DNA from: Botryotinia globosa
Lineage: Eukaryota; Ascomycota; Leotiomycetes; Helotiales; Sclerotiniaceae
Direction: 5' to 3'
Assembly: GCA_014898425.1 (NCBI GenBank)
Contig: RCSZ01000004.1
Coordinates: forward strand, 1,736,001-1,800,000
Length of the DNA stretch: 64,000 bases
How positions within the stretch are numbered: position 1 is the first letter of the stretch; the number at the start of each line of letters is the position of its first letter. A program made the translations under genes and the position numbers. Positions 1 through 10,967 of this stretch are shown one piece after another. The notes under the pieces were generated by a model that saw only the letters and a list, made by a program, of their open reading frames with translations, was not told the DNA's origin and ran no database searches.

Positions 1-1508
1 ATATCTGGGGACCGGAAGGACCGGAGTAAAGCATCCTTCGACAAATCTTAGGTTTGGGGAACCTTCTTGTTGTTCAAAATCGCGGTCTGATTCCATATGG
101 CGTTTGCGGTATCTTTCAAGCTCGCGAAAGTTGGAGGAGGTACAAGATTAATCGCCTGATTTCATGAAATGTAGACAATCTGGATAACAATGCCCATGCG
201 GTCTTCCAGACATTCGACAATTATGTACCGCACCATAAGAATGAAAACTAACAGAGCGGAAAAACTTGCCATAATTCATAAACTCATGGCCACATGACCC
301 TTCCAAATATGGTTATTTTGTGTCTTTAAAATCCAGCAACTCTGACGACGTCTCATGAAAGGGGCCAACAAATACGAGTATTTCTCAAAGAAATGTAACA
401 CCACGTTATTGGAAATGCTTTCAATAACTTTTCTTACTGGTCCGACTTAGACTGCTCCCAGAACCTTGGTAGATGGGGAGGCTGTCACAGCTCATCGCGA
501 GACATGTGATGTGCGCGCCAATAGGATTCTAACAGAATCTTTCTTGCTCGTACAGAATAAATTTGCCTCTTGAATCGAGATATGTGATGCGTTGTTTTCC
601 GCTTTGAAGAGTGTTAGCACTCCAAGGCAACAGCTCTTGATTCGACATAAGCAGCGATGATACCAGGATTCGGGCACATATTGTTGTAATCACTACGACT
701 AACAACTCCGTTCTTACAAAAGATGATTCGTCCATGCATGTAACAGCAGAGCATTCACAGAGAGGAAGCAGATTTTGCTGACTATACTACTAGGTACATG
801 AGGAGAATACAAGCATGTCACTCCGCTGACTTGTGGCTATATTCTGTACTTCGCTCATAACAGCAATGATAAATGTTGTTGACGACGCATACCGTCTCGA
901 ATTGAGGGTGTTTTCGTGACTGAAAATCATCAGAACGCTGAATTGGTACCGATAGAAAAATGAAAGCTAGAGAGTTTGAGCCTGAGGATCATGTTCTCAA
1001 GACTGTATGTAATGCTGATCCTATGGCGAGAGGAAATTCTTATAATTGACCAACGGGTTTGATGTAGTAGTGTGATAGAAGAATGATCAGCACCTAGTAC
1101 AGTATGTACCGTAGTCACTAAATCTTAGCGGCGTTCGTTAGAAAACTCTCAAGGTAAATTCATGGCCTTGGCAAGAGACGACACATCCCGCTTCCATTCT
1201 CCGACATTGTACCAGTACCCTCCATGAATTCCATGAATTGATGCCAGTTCAACACATTATATTGATTTATTGACTTGCTTGTTTTTATGTCAACTGATAT
1301 AAACAACGATTGATCCGGTACTCGTCCTTACCACCCCTATTGACCTGCCTGTTCGAGTAGCACCATTTGAGAAAAGACCCACCAGGAATTTCACGCTGTT
1401 TAACGACAAGCACACCACTTAAAATACTTCGTATGAGATCTTACACTGGATACAAGGATAGTTATATGTTGCCCATGATGATGATGTTGCAATGCAAGAA
1501 TAGCAATC
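1..1508. other. Intergenic / upstream DNA, no gene recognised
   Basis: AT-rich sequence with only short overlapping open frames on both strands (about 60-75 codons). None has a recognisable motif or a convincing spliced extension. The last few hundred bases must hold the promoter of the zinc-cluster gene that starts at 1509. No tRNA, repeat or transposon feature was recognised here. Confidence 0.6.
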
Positions 1509-3434
1509 ATGAAACCTTTTCGACTGTCCAAGTTTATGACAATTCCACCGTTGGATGAGAGAAAACTTCTTAAAACCGTCGAGGCAGACAATGCTCCTTA
1601 TGAAAGTGAGGCTTCGAGGAAGTCCCGGGTGAAGCACCAAAAGGTCAAGACGGGATGCTATACATGCAAGTATGCAAGTCTTATCTCAATGTTTCAAGAT
1701 TAAACAATTATGTGCCATACTAGCATGAGCTGATACCCAATTTCTAGACTGCGCCGAGTCAAATGCGATGTATGTAATACTTTGTCGACTAATTGCCCAG
1801 GAAATATAGGGGCAATTCCACAACTCTATCACAAGACATGTGTTAACGAATAACAGGAAACGAAACCTTCTTGCAAACGATGTAAGAAGACTGGAATTCA
1901 ATGCGAGGGGTATCCATCACATCTTGTCCAACGATCATCGCGGGCGTATACGAATCGAATGTCCTTGGTAGACTCTCCCCCACAGTTACAATCACCCGTT
2001 GTCAATATAAACATCGGTCCTATCCTAGAAAAAGAACAAGATTCTCGATATTTTCAATATTTCCGCGAAACATCAGCTGGTGATATCGCGAGATTATTTA
2101 ATCAATCAGTCTGGGAGCGACTGATTCCCCAGGCAAGCGAATCCGAACCTTTCGTTAGCCAAGCTCTGGTTGCTCTTGGGGCGTTCAGTAAAGGTCGCGC
2201 GGCAAATGGTATAGAGGCGTTTCTACACCGTCAATATGGTCTTGATCAGTATGGTAAATCTCTCGTCGGAATGAGACAAGCTCTGAACCCAAGCTCTTAC
2301 AACGCCCGCAAAGCACTCATTGCTTGTCTACTCGTGTATTCAATCGAAAGTATACAGGGACATCTTGCAACGGCGGCTTCCCATGCTGCCAGTGGAGAGA
2401 ATCTTCTCCACGAGATTATGCTCGACAAGAAACCCAAAAGACCACCCTTCAGCTGTCAGCAAGATTCTACAATTGATGATGATCTGTGCAGAGCCTTCTC
2501 GGATCTTGATCTTCAAGCACTATGCGTGATTGATCATCGATCTTCAAAGCTTCACGAGCGACGAACTCGTGATTTGAATGATTTGTTGCTATCAATGCCT
2601 TCTTCGTTCTCGGGTATCAAAGAAAGCCATGACTGGTGGCAGATTATAATGCGGAGAAACTTTCATTGGATAGCAACAGCAAGAAAAACTATCCTCGAAG
2701 AACGACCGAAGGATGACGAAGAACCCACCGTCTATGCAGCCGACGATGAAGGGCTAGATCTCAAAGATGTGAACTGTTCATGGACCTCTGTTGCGGTCAT
2801 ACCTAGTACTAACCCGACTCTTAGACGTGATTGTACCACCTATCTTGATGAAATTATGCGATGGGAAAGTATTGCAGCACCATTAATAAACAAAGGACTA
2901 CGCGCTGGCGAAGATTCTCGAGAATTTCTAGCTGCATGCCTTGCTAAAATACAGGCGGCTATGATGATGATACAAGTAGCAAGTGTGTTCATTGTCAACG
3001 CAATTGAATGGGACGTATATTTTCAAGAGTTTCGTACAATCATGGAATATGTAACCAAACTTCGACCGCGTATCATTCAAGGAGAGGGGAAGTATCACTT
3101 TGACTTTGGCGTGATACTTCCGATGTTTATGGTTGGAACACATTGCCGAAATCGAGAGCTAAGAGGTCAAGCGATTGATATTCTCAGGGAAGCTAAGGGT
3201 TACCGAGAAGGTATTTGGGATTCAGATGCCTGTTCACGAGTAACTGCGTTTACGAGAGATGTGGAAGAAGAATGGGCCGATGAGAATGGATGGGTTCCTG
3301 GAGATAGACGATTTACTATTACGGGAACTAAAGTTACAATTGATAAAGGCAAATCACTGCACATAAGTGGATATCAAAAGAATGGAACTTTAGAAGGGAA
3401 GGGTGATTTCAAGGAAATATATATAACCTGGTAA
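1509..3434 (+). CDS. Zn2Cys6 (zinc cluster) fungal transcription factor
   Basis: Three exons: 1509-1669, 1748-1769 and 1857-3434, giving 586 residues. Splicing assembles a perfect binuclear zinc cluster, C50-x2-C53-x6-C60-x6-C67-x2-C70-x6-C77. Its basic stretch L-R-R-V-K-C-D comes entirely from the 22-nt middle exon. Both introns lie inside the zinc finger (donors GTATGC and GTATGT, acceptors CTAG and ACAG), so no single open frame shows the DNA-binding domain. The roughly 500-residue remainder looks like the fungal-specific Fungal_trans_2 (DUF3468) middle region: helices around PFVSQALVALGAFSKG and the later K-A-L-I-A-C-L-L-V-Y segment. Proteins of this class bind CGG-containing sites in the nucleus and regulate catabolism or secondary metabolism. 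The target genes cannot be inferred because no pathway genes lie nearby. The first ATG of the exon was taken as start; a second in-frame Met is nine codons downstream. Confidence 0.88.
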
Positions 3435-4410
3435 ATGCATACATAGGTAGTACCAAACTTGATCTTCTTAGAGGTCTTATCATAACGTGTTGTGTCATCA
3501 AATATTGGCTTGAAATGGTCCATGGTACACCGGGCAGGTTCTCTGCGTGGGCACATGCGGTGCTACTTTCCATGTATTCATGAGATGAGAGTTTGAGTAT
3601 AAAGCCCAGGCCGGGTGAAATCTCCACATCTGAAGGCAATTGATGCCGTCACAGATCAAGTGAATAAAAGGGATATCCTTGGTAAGGGGCGACAACTCAA
3701 GTGGCAAATTTATGCTTGATTGTCAAGAGAGACGACATTGATAACACTTCAGTGCATATTCGAAGTCTATTAACAACATATACACAGAGATGAAGATATG
3801 TACTTCAGATGTAACACATAGAATATTAGGATCGTCAGTACTACCTAAGTAGATGCAAACAATAAATTGCTACCACCCAACTTCAAGGCTGTGAATGTGA
3901 ATGTCGTGGGTGGAAAGTCAATACCCTTTCTGAGCAAGTCAAGCAATGTTCCGGATGGCCTAATCAATAGCTATACGAGAGGTTAATTCAAAGACCACAG
4001 AGATAGCCAACGGAAAGAAGATCTGATCTGATCATTCTCTTTCATTTCTCTAATAATAAATACGTAGAACAATTCCAGCTTTATGAAGTTCAGAGCTTTC
4101 GATCCTTATCAATTTCTAAGTCGTACCTACCTACCAACCGAGTAGGAATCAACAAGATCTAATCTTATCAAGATCTCACCGACTCCAAAAATTTCTAAGG
4201 CAGTAGTGCCGCTAGTCTCAATATGATCTAGCGCGAATCCTGAGCCTTCAACGAACAAAAGAAGGCTTGCTTCCACCTGTGCGCCCCTCCGGTTACATAC
4301 ACCATACTACGACCTTTTTTTTCGCATCAACCTAACTCCAATAATCAAAATAATACTAGAAATTGACAAGCGGAAGTAACGTTTGAAAGAAGAGAATTTG
4401 TAGCCAAGCT
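3435..4410. other. Intergenic region between the zinc-cluster gene and SF3B6
   Basis: This contains the 3' UTR of the transcription factor and the promoter and 5' UTR of the SF3B6 gene. The sequence is AT-rich with a polypyrimidine run near 4312-4330. No further gene, tRNA or long repeat was seen. Confidence 0.6.
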
Positions 4411-5170
4411 ATGAATCGAGGTGGTAAACTTGCTCCTGAAGTTAATCGGTACGTCTCCCCGGGTTCATTGTTCATTGTACCTGTACTTGGTCGCGTGAGC
4501 CGGCTCTTCAATGCCAGAATTGAGAATCCATGGCTAACTTGTGTGCTGATTGTAGAGCTTTGTTCGTCAAGAATCTAAGGTATGTGGATTGATGCAGGAA
4601 AGAGCAGATGTGGAGACTTGGAGATGGGGTTGTGGATTTTGTGTACATGGAAATCAGATTGAGGTGCATAGGGCTGATGATATTTGGAATAATAGCTACA
4701 ACGTAACGCCGGAAGAACTCTTTGATCTGTTTGGCAAATTCGGCGCGATCCGGTATGTATATTGGAAGAGAGGCAGCAAATCTCGGGCGAGATCTACATC
4801 AAGAGTCTCTATTGAGATGGACCTGCTCGATCTTTGAGAATTTACTGACAATGCGCCAGACAAATTCGTCAAGGTATTGCTACCAACACGAAAGGTACGG
4901 CATTTGTTGTCTACGAAGACGTAACGGATTCTAAGACTGCCTGCGATAAATTGAATGGGTTCAATTTCCAAAATCGATACCTAGTTGGTACGTCTGCACT
5001 TCGTATCTCTATTACAATCGAACTTTTCTGTACTAACACTTCAATAAACAGTTCTCTACCATCAACCCGAGAAAATGGAAAAGATGCGGGCCAACTCAAA
5101 TCAATCGGATTCATACGCTGCTCGCAAAGCGAGTTTAGAACAGCTCAAAACCGCGAACAACATCGAATAA
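4411..5170 (+). CDS. SF3B6: Splicing factor 3B subunit 6 (SF3b14/p14), RRM protein
   Basis: Five exons: 4411-4448, 4556-4579, 4696-4752, 4860-4987 and 5052-5170, giving 121 residues, the usual family length. The spliced protein has the p14 signature almost residue for residue: [46 protein letters not shown], and [15 protein letters not shown] followed by VLYHQPEKM. It is a single RRM (roughly 13-92). RNP2 reads ALFVKNL and RNP1 reads KGTAFVVY. Family knowledge: in the SF3b complex of U2 snRNP, p14 sits beside SF3B1 close to the branch-point adenosine. The exons are small (24-128 nt), so a frame scan sees only fragments. All donors are GT and all acceptors AG, and every phase joins cleanly. 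The C-terminal tail after QPEKM is lineage-specific. Confidence 0.95.
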
Positions 5171-6720
5171 CAATCTGACGGGCCCCTAACTCGCCCAAAC
5201 ACTGTATCTAATATGGAGTCTACAGCGTCTATGGGCCCGTCATCCAGGGTTGGAAATGTTTCGCCATCGAAGGATTTTAGGAATAAGAAAGCGCGACGAA
5301 CACAATCTGCACCCATTACAACAAGGAAATCTCCTACTACAACTGCTATGCATGGAAAGGAAGGAAATTATCAACATTTGGAACATCGTGGAATCAAGGG
5401 TGCAGCGATGGCAGGTGGAAGGCGTAATACCTCTTTCCTCGCTATTGTGCGGGGATTGGTTTTCAGGCGTTAGAGGGTGTTGTTGATTTATTGAAGGGAC
5501 AGGAAAACCCTCGCTTTTTACATGGATTTTTTTCCCTTTACAGCTTAACTTACTATTCTCCTCTCCTACACTTTTGTGGAAAGAGAGCAACTATTTTGAT
5601 ATGCAATGGGGACGGGACAGCTTCTACTGCTGAGATTGTGATATTTCTTCTATTCAGGAGGGCGGCATTTAACTCGCGAGGCTGATTCTCGTTTTTCTTG
5701 GATGCTGATTGTCGGACATGTTACCATCTGCTTCGAATGCAAAATTGCTACATTAGGGCCTTATTGATTCGTATTTTACACATTCACTGCCTCAAAACCA
5801 TTCCATATAGCCTTGCAACGATGTCTGCCTCGCCCTTCTACCTTGTTTGTACAACATTCCGTTCAGTTACAACATAGTGGTGGGAACAAAAATGCCTGGT
5901 AAGGCTCACCGAGCTCCGTAGACTTCTCGGTGGAAATCTCATTCTCGTGCAACATTGCTTTGTGTTACAGTAAATTCCGCCTAGACCAAATTGCTAAACG
6001 GCTCGTGCGTGCTTCTGTCGGATATCGGACGGTCGGATGAGTGATTGACTTGCATAAAGAGCATTCATTAAACTTTGGTCACGAGGCACGAATATGCGTA
6101 AATTGCGTGGATGGATGAAATGAGGAAAAATGTGTGATGTTGGGATTGGTAGGCCTCGTAGTGCGTATCTGAGATTCTCATCACAAGATTATGATAATCC
6201 TCCCGACGGAGACGGTGACTTCCTTGCCGTTGGTTTGCGGTGCATAGTTAAGAATCTGAGGTTTGGTAAGAGGGGTAGGGGTGTGGTGATTGGTTGAGGG
6301 ATGTCTGCTGGGTAGATACTAGATAGATAGCTGGAGGGTATATATAGATGGGGAAGAAAGGGATGTGTTATTTGTGTTACGTGGGGATGCTCGAGGGAGG
6401 GGGGTGAGGGGGGGTGAGGGGGGTGAGATTGGATGAGAGAGATTTCGGTGAATTTGTTTAGGAGGGGGAGGGAGGGTTGGAATTTGGATGCATGATTGCT
6501 TGCCCCTTTTTCTTGTTGCTAGTGTATATATTCATCGAGTACCTTTCTATTGCAAAGGAATCTACTTATCTGTCTATCTATCTTTCTTCTGAACTGCATA
6601 CCTGGTCTTGACATCGAAAGCTTTTGTATTCTACGAATATCTACCTGCCTACTTGCCTGCCTTTTAAGAAACACACACATACACACACATACACACACAA
6701 AGTCGAAAGTCAAGAACAAT
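5171..6720. other. Intergenic region with G-rich promoter of the small Cys-rich gene
   Basis: The left part holds the SF3B6 3' UTR. The right part is a structured upstream region: a G-rich block at 6394-6427, a TATA-like element near 6337-6345, a short pyrimidine-rich stretch and a CA-repeat leader (about 6671-6699) just before the ATG at 6721. Several open frames of 60-115 codons between 5213 and 5685 overlap on both strands, and none resembles a known protein. Confidence 0.5.
6394..6427 (+). promoter_or_regulatory. G-rich tract, potential G-quadruplex
   Basis: Four or more runs of three to seven G, separated by TGA or A, lie about 300 bp upstream of the 42-residue Cys-rich ORF and about 50 bp downstream of a TATA-like element near 6337-6345. 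This pattern meets the usual G3+N1-7 rule for an intramolecular quadruplex on the plus strand. A regulatory role is inference only. Confidence 0.5.
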
Positions 6721-6946
6721 ATGCAAGGTCTTCAAGTCTTCGTTAACCAGGGCGGTTTGGCGTGTAGCTGCGGTGTTGCGTATCCAGAGGGCGCGGATAA
6801 GGATACTTATGTTTGCAGCTGTGGAAAGGTAAGGAATTGAGGAGAGGGGGGGGAGGAGAGAGGAGATGGATGATTAGACGGATGGATGAATGTGGATAAG
6901 AGGCTAATCAATCTTTGTATTTCAGAAATGCCCAAGTGCTAAGTGA
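6721..6946 (+). CDS. Small Cys-rich protein with two CxCG motifs (metallothionein-like)
   Basis: Two exons: 6721-6828 and 6926-6946 (donor GTAAGG, acceptor TTCAG), giving 42 residues. The sequence contains a CSCG motif at residues 15-18, a second CSCG at 32-35 and a further Cys at 38 in the tail K-C-P-S-A-K: five Cys in all, with no signal peptide or membrane segment. The ATG follows a CA-repeat leader, with a TATA-like element and G-rich DNA upstream. Paired CxC motifs suggest soft-metal binding, as in fungal copper metallothioneins, but the spacing is not that of the short N. crassa type and I do not recognise the exact family. Reading through the intron would replace the tail with V-R-N and lose the fifth Cys. 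The in-frame open region upstream (from 6550) crosses the repeat leader and is probably not translated. Confidence 0.6.
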
Positions 6947-7432
6947 ATCGATTGTACATGGGGAGGGGCGATTGGAGGTTTCGATATATCGCAATGTGGA
7001 TGATGAGTTCGCGGGAGGGGCTTCTTTTGGGACGGTGATGGGATGGGTTGTTTGAGCGTTTGGATATGCATGCGATCGGTTTTCGCCATGGGCAATGGGA
7101 GACTTGCTTGTCATGGCTGTATGGTGTATGGAGGTGTATGGAGAGAGGGACAATTGGATGGTCCGTCTAGAATGGAGATTTGATGATGCTTTGTTGATTT
7201 GATTATTGAGGAATGGGTTTTGAGAGGTTCATACCTTGCTGAAATGGGAACTTGTGTGTGTTGTGAGTAACAGCTCCTTGTGCTCTGTGATGTGTGAAGT
7301 TCAATAATGGTGAGACTTGGTTGTGTTCCGCATACTGTATGTAGTAGCTGACGTTCAATCACTCATTGCTGATATGGAAATCCCATCTTCAAATGCCATT
7401 GCCGAATCCATTCTCGTAACTCGATTCATTCC

Positions 7433-7570
7433 ATCTCCAACCTGACATCTCCAACCTGACATCTCCAACCTGACATCTCCAAAGTCACAAGTTTTGTTTC
7501 CACTTAACCGACAACCTTTCAAAATCGGATCAAACAGTTTCACGAGTTTCACCAGTTTCACCAGTTTCAC
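7433..7570. repeat. Two neighbouring short tandem repeats (14-bp and 9-bp)
   Basis: A 14-bp unit, ATCTCCAACCTGAC, is present about 3.6 times at 7433-7482. After about 50 bp of unique sequence a 9-bp unit, roughly CAGTTTCAC, is repeated four times at 7535-7570. Both were read directly from the sequence. Confidence 0.85.
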
Positions 7571-8100
7571 CCATGTGGCTATTCGACCGTTTGACTCCTT
7601 GCTTGAGAAAGAAGCTCCTACATCGTGTTTCACATTATTTCAATATACGATAAGCTTATCCGCCGACTTATCCATTGTACAGTACTCCGTCGCTGGATCA
7701 AATGTACTGTGTAACAACATCAAAGGAAAAAGGGGTATTCTGAAATTTGGAGAACAAATGGCATTTCCGCTCTCTTCATCTTATAGACAACAAGCGATAA
7801 TACTAATAAAAGTATTGAATAAAGTCCAAAGTTAGTTATTAACCCATTCATGTGGAGAAGAAATACTATATTTGAGACACATGAAACTCTAATTTTATCA
7901 TTACTGTACAACTTACGACTCACCTCACGACTCACGACTCACGACTCACGAGTGTAGCAAAATGCTTGATTTGATATCACACCGGGATAAGTAGAATAAA
8001 TTAGCCTAGAACATCCAAGCCTCACATCCTCTTCAACATAGCCGCCACTTGATCATCAGCTTTGAAAAATAACCTTGAACCTTGATTTCACATCTTTATT

Positions 8101-8212
8101 GTGCTGAATTGTGTTGTGTTGTGTTGTGCTGCGTTGTGTTGCGTTGTGTTGTGTTGTCTTGTCTGGTCTGGTCTTGTCTGGTCTGGTCTTGTCTCGTCTA
8201 GACTTGTGTTGT
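8101..8212. repeat. TTGTG / TCTGG low-complexity tract
   Basis: Degenerate TTGTG pentamers (with GCG variants) grade into TCTGG/TCTTG repeats, giving a strand with almost no A. The Cys- and Val-rich open frames predicted across it reflect base composition. Confidence 0.85.
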
Positions 8213-8359
8213 TGCATACATACAATTTTTGCTTTCATATTATCTTTACACTTTTCAATATATCAATCAGTCTTTGTTCCGTTATTCATCAATCAATAAT
8301 AAATTGTCATTCCCATCCATATAATCTGCTTCCCGAGTGAGGTCATTGCGCACTCATTA

Positions 8360-8405
8360 CCATCTCTAAAGATACCTAACCTCCATCTCTAAAGATACCT
8401 AACCT
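8360..8405. repeat. Exact 23-bp tandem duplication
   Basis: Two identical 23-bp copies (8360-8382 and 8383-8405) are joined directly. Their identity suggests a recent duplication in the upstream region of the gene at 8599. Confidence 0.9.
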
Positions 8406-8598
8406 TACGAGAGTCCCTGTTTGCTTTGCGGGCATTACAAACATCACGGCATTCAACTGGCGATATTGATTCCATTTTCAATCACAGAATATTACCAGGA
8501 TTTCGCAGACGATCACTTGTTAATTCTACATATCACCGCAAACCTTTTATCTCCCATACACGTTTAAGAATATCGACTGTCGTCGTACAAAACAGCTA

Positions 8599-9815
8599 AT
8601 GCTACCGCCACCGGGCTTGGAGCCCATATCAACATCAACTGTTCTCAACGATGTCTCTCCCACTTCCATTGTCTCCTCTGCAATAGCAACTTCTTCAGCA
8701 CTGTTACTCGATCTCGTAAATCCATCATCTCCAACAGCGACAATGCTCGCCACCGCAAAAGATGGAGATTCCCCAGATTCAGATAATGGAGAATGCGAAC
8801 TTCTTGGAAATTTTGCCATACTGGTTCAGGGCTCGTTAGGTCTGTTGGCTGTGATGGCATTGGTATTCAAAAGATGGAGAGAAAGACCTCAAAGACCTAT
8901 GAAAATTTGGTTTTTTGATGTTTCGAAACAAGTGGTTGGAAGTGTGTTGGTTCATATCGCAAATTTGTTGATGAGCATGTTATCGAGTGGGCAATTCAGT
9001 GTCAAATTGGATGCCAGTAATGTCGCGAAAAGAATGGTGGGTGATTCGGGGCAGTTTAATCCAAATCCATGCAGCTTCTATTTACTGAACTTGGCTATTG
9101 ATGTAAGTATATTCGACCATGATACGATACTTCAATATATGCTAATATTTGACTATAGACAACCATCGGCATTCCGATACTCATATTTCTCCTACGAATT
9201 CTTACCTCGCTTTTTGTTATGACACCGTTTGGCAATCCTCCCGAATCGATCGAATCAGGCAATTATGGCCACCCACCAAAAGCATTCTGGTGGTTCAAAC
9301 AATCTATAATTTATTTCATCGGTTTGATGGGTATGAAGATATGCGTGCTCATCATCTTCCTTGTCCTTCCTTGGATTTCACAAATTGGAGACTGGGCACT
9401 GAGATGGACAGAGGGCGATGAAGCATTACAAGTGATATTCGTCATGTTGATCTTCCCTGTCATCATGAATGCAACTCAATATTACATTATCGACTCGTTC
9501 ATCAAGAATCAAAAGCCTGATCACGAACTTATACCAGATGAAGACAGCGATAGTGACCTTGAGGAAAGAGACGGACGTTATGCTGATCCGAGCGGAAGCA
9601 GTGATGGAATCCAGTCTGAAGGGGATGAAGATGATGAAGTTTTGGCAAAAGCTCATAAAAACACTAGACCAGAAACACCAAGAAATAAACGTGCAGGTTT
9701 GAGGTCGGGAAACAAAGACTACGATCCTCTATACGATGGCGAGAGTAGTCCAACGGTAGTAGGAAGCACAAGTTCGAGACCAGGGGATGATAGTGATAGC
9801 ACTACGAAGAACTAA
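8599..9815 (+). CDS. STIMATE-family (YPL162C-like) multi-pass membrane protein
   Basis: Two exons: 8599-9102 and 9159-9815 (donor GTAAGT, acceptor ATAG), giving 386 residues. After an acid, Ser/Thr-rich N-terminus come hydrophobic segments around residues 72-95, 113-130, 165-185, 215-235 and 255-275. Splicing joins FYLLNLAID to TTIGIPILIF, restoring a hydrophobic helix typical of the family. The C-terminal ~100 residues are hydrophilic, Asp/Glu/Ser-rich and presumably cytosolic. Family knowledge: yeast YPL162C is a vacuolar membrane protein, and human STIMATE (TMEM110) is an ER protein that promotes STIM1 conformational change at ER-plasma membrane contacts. Fungi lack STIM1, so the role here is unknown. 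The first ATG of the frame was taken as start. Confidence 0.85.
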
Positions 9816-10967
9816 ATTACCCCGCCATTTTGGGTTGAGGAAATGGATACAACTGTTAATACGAGGGATTGGTATATGACTTTTGAGTACATACTTGAGC
9901 AGAGTACATTATGCAAGGTGTTTGAGGAGTTTAGGACATGGGATTTCCGTCGTCGGTCACACATAGACACACATCATATTGGTCGGAGGGTTTTTGGTAT
10001 GGATGAAAAGGCGTCCTCATGGCATGACATACTCTTGATTTGTGAATTTGGCTAGGTTTAGTCCTGTATGGGGCTGTAAATAAAAATATATTTTTCCACT
10101 TTTACAGGTTTTCAATATTTGTAATTGCAATATCTTCTTTTGGTACAAAATGGCGATGAATCCTACTAGTTTTGATGTGATGTGATTTATATATTTTCTA
10201 GCAAGTGCTGGTGATATGCATTGAGATATCTGCTCTGCTTGCAATTAACGTAATGTTTCTACGAGTACATGAAGGCGTCCCGAAGTTGGTATGTATGCAA
10301 GCATTTTCGGATCCGCAAACAGCAGGTTTGATAGTCGACACTTCTCAAAGTTGTGATTTTGAATAAAGAAATCAACAACTCTATATTTGAGGGAAAATAT
10401 ATATATAAAGATTGAGATACCATGTTTCAATATACTCGAAATTTTGTTTCCGTATACTATCAATTAAGTCGAGGGAAATTCAAAGTTAAACGAGGCCTCC
10501 CTAACATTTCGTGGTTACTAATAATACACCACTTTTCCGACAGGATCTACCAACGCTCTTCATTGAAAGTTTGATACTATTAATATTCATCGACGAAATA
10601 TAATTCTGGGTACTGCGACTTTTGACATCTTCAGGTACCCGTGGACCTAGGTAGATCAAATTTACCCCAACTTTGCGGGAGTGGCTGAGAAGTTGGTCGG
10701 GCGGTTAGGGGCCAGGGTCGACTTCCTGGCGTTAATGTGGAGGGGGTGCATTTATATTTATATATGTGTAGGATATGTAAATCTATCTATATATGAAGGA
10801 AGGGTCTTGAGCTTCTTTGGAGAAAGTTAGGTTTCTTGTTTGCATTCAATCGCTTTTTGCTAGTCTATTATTGTTTCGTTTGAGGAAAGGGAAAACAAAG
10901 GGAAGATTTTGGGGAAAATATTCAACGAGGATATCATCAAGATTTAAGTGAGAGCAACAAAGGAAAC
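9816..10967. other. Intergenic region, no gene recognised
   Basis: AT-rich 3' UTR of the membrane-protein gene followed by the promoter of the Cys-rich tail gene. TATATA-rich stretches lie around 10747-10795. A GC-richer patch at about 10670-10750 looks faintly tRNA-like but does not fold as a tRNA. Confidence 0.55.

Larger units (their letters stand above)
6947..8598. other. Intergenic region rich in short tandem repeats
   Basis: No gene was recognised. It holds a 14-bp repeat (7433-7482), a 9-bp repeat (7535-7570), a 7-bp repeat CTCACGA (about 7924-7951), TTGTG/TGGTC low-complexity DNA (8101-8212) and an exact 23-bp tandem duplication (8360-8405). Open frames here are produced by the repeats. 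The last part is the promoter of the membrane-protein gene at 8599. Confidence 0.6.

Noticed and set aside
6550..6720. In-frame N-terminal extension of the Cys-rich micro-protein
   Set aside because: It crosses a CA-repeat leader (His-Thr repeats) and looks like untranslated sequence; the ATG at 6721 is preferred.
7494..7835. 113-codon plus-strand frame with an Ser-Phe-Thr repeat
   Set aside because: The repeat residues are the 9-bp tandem repeat in translation, and the rest has no recognisable motif.
10670..10750. GC-richer patch with GTGGCTGAG resembling a tRNA A box
   Set aside because: No matching B box, anticodon arm or acceptor stem could be drawn.
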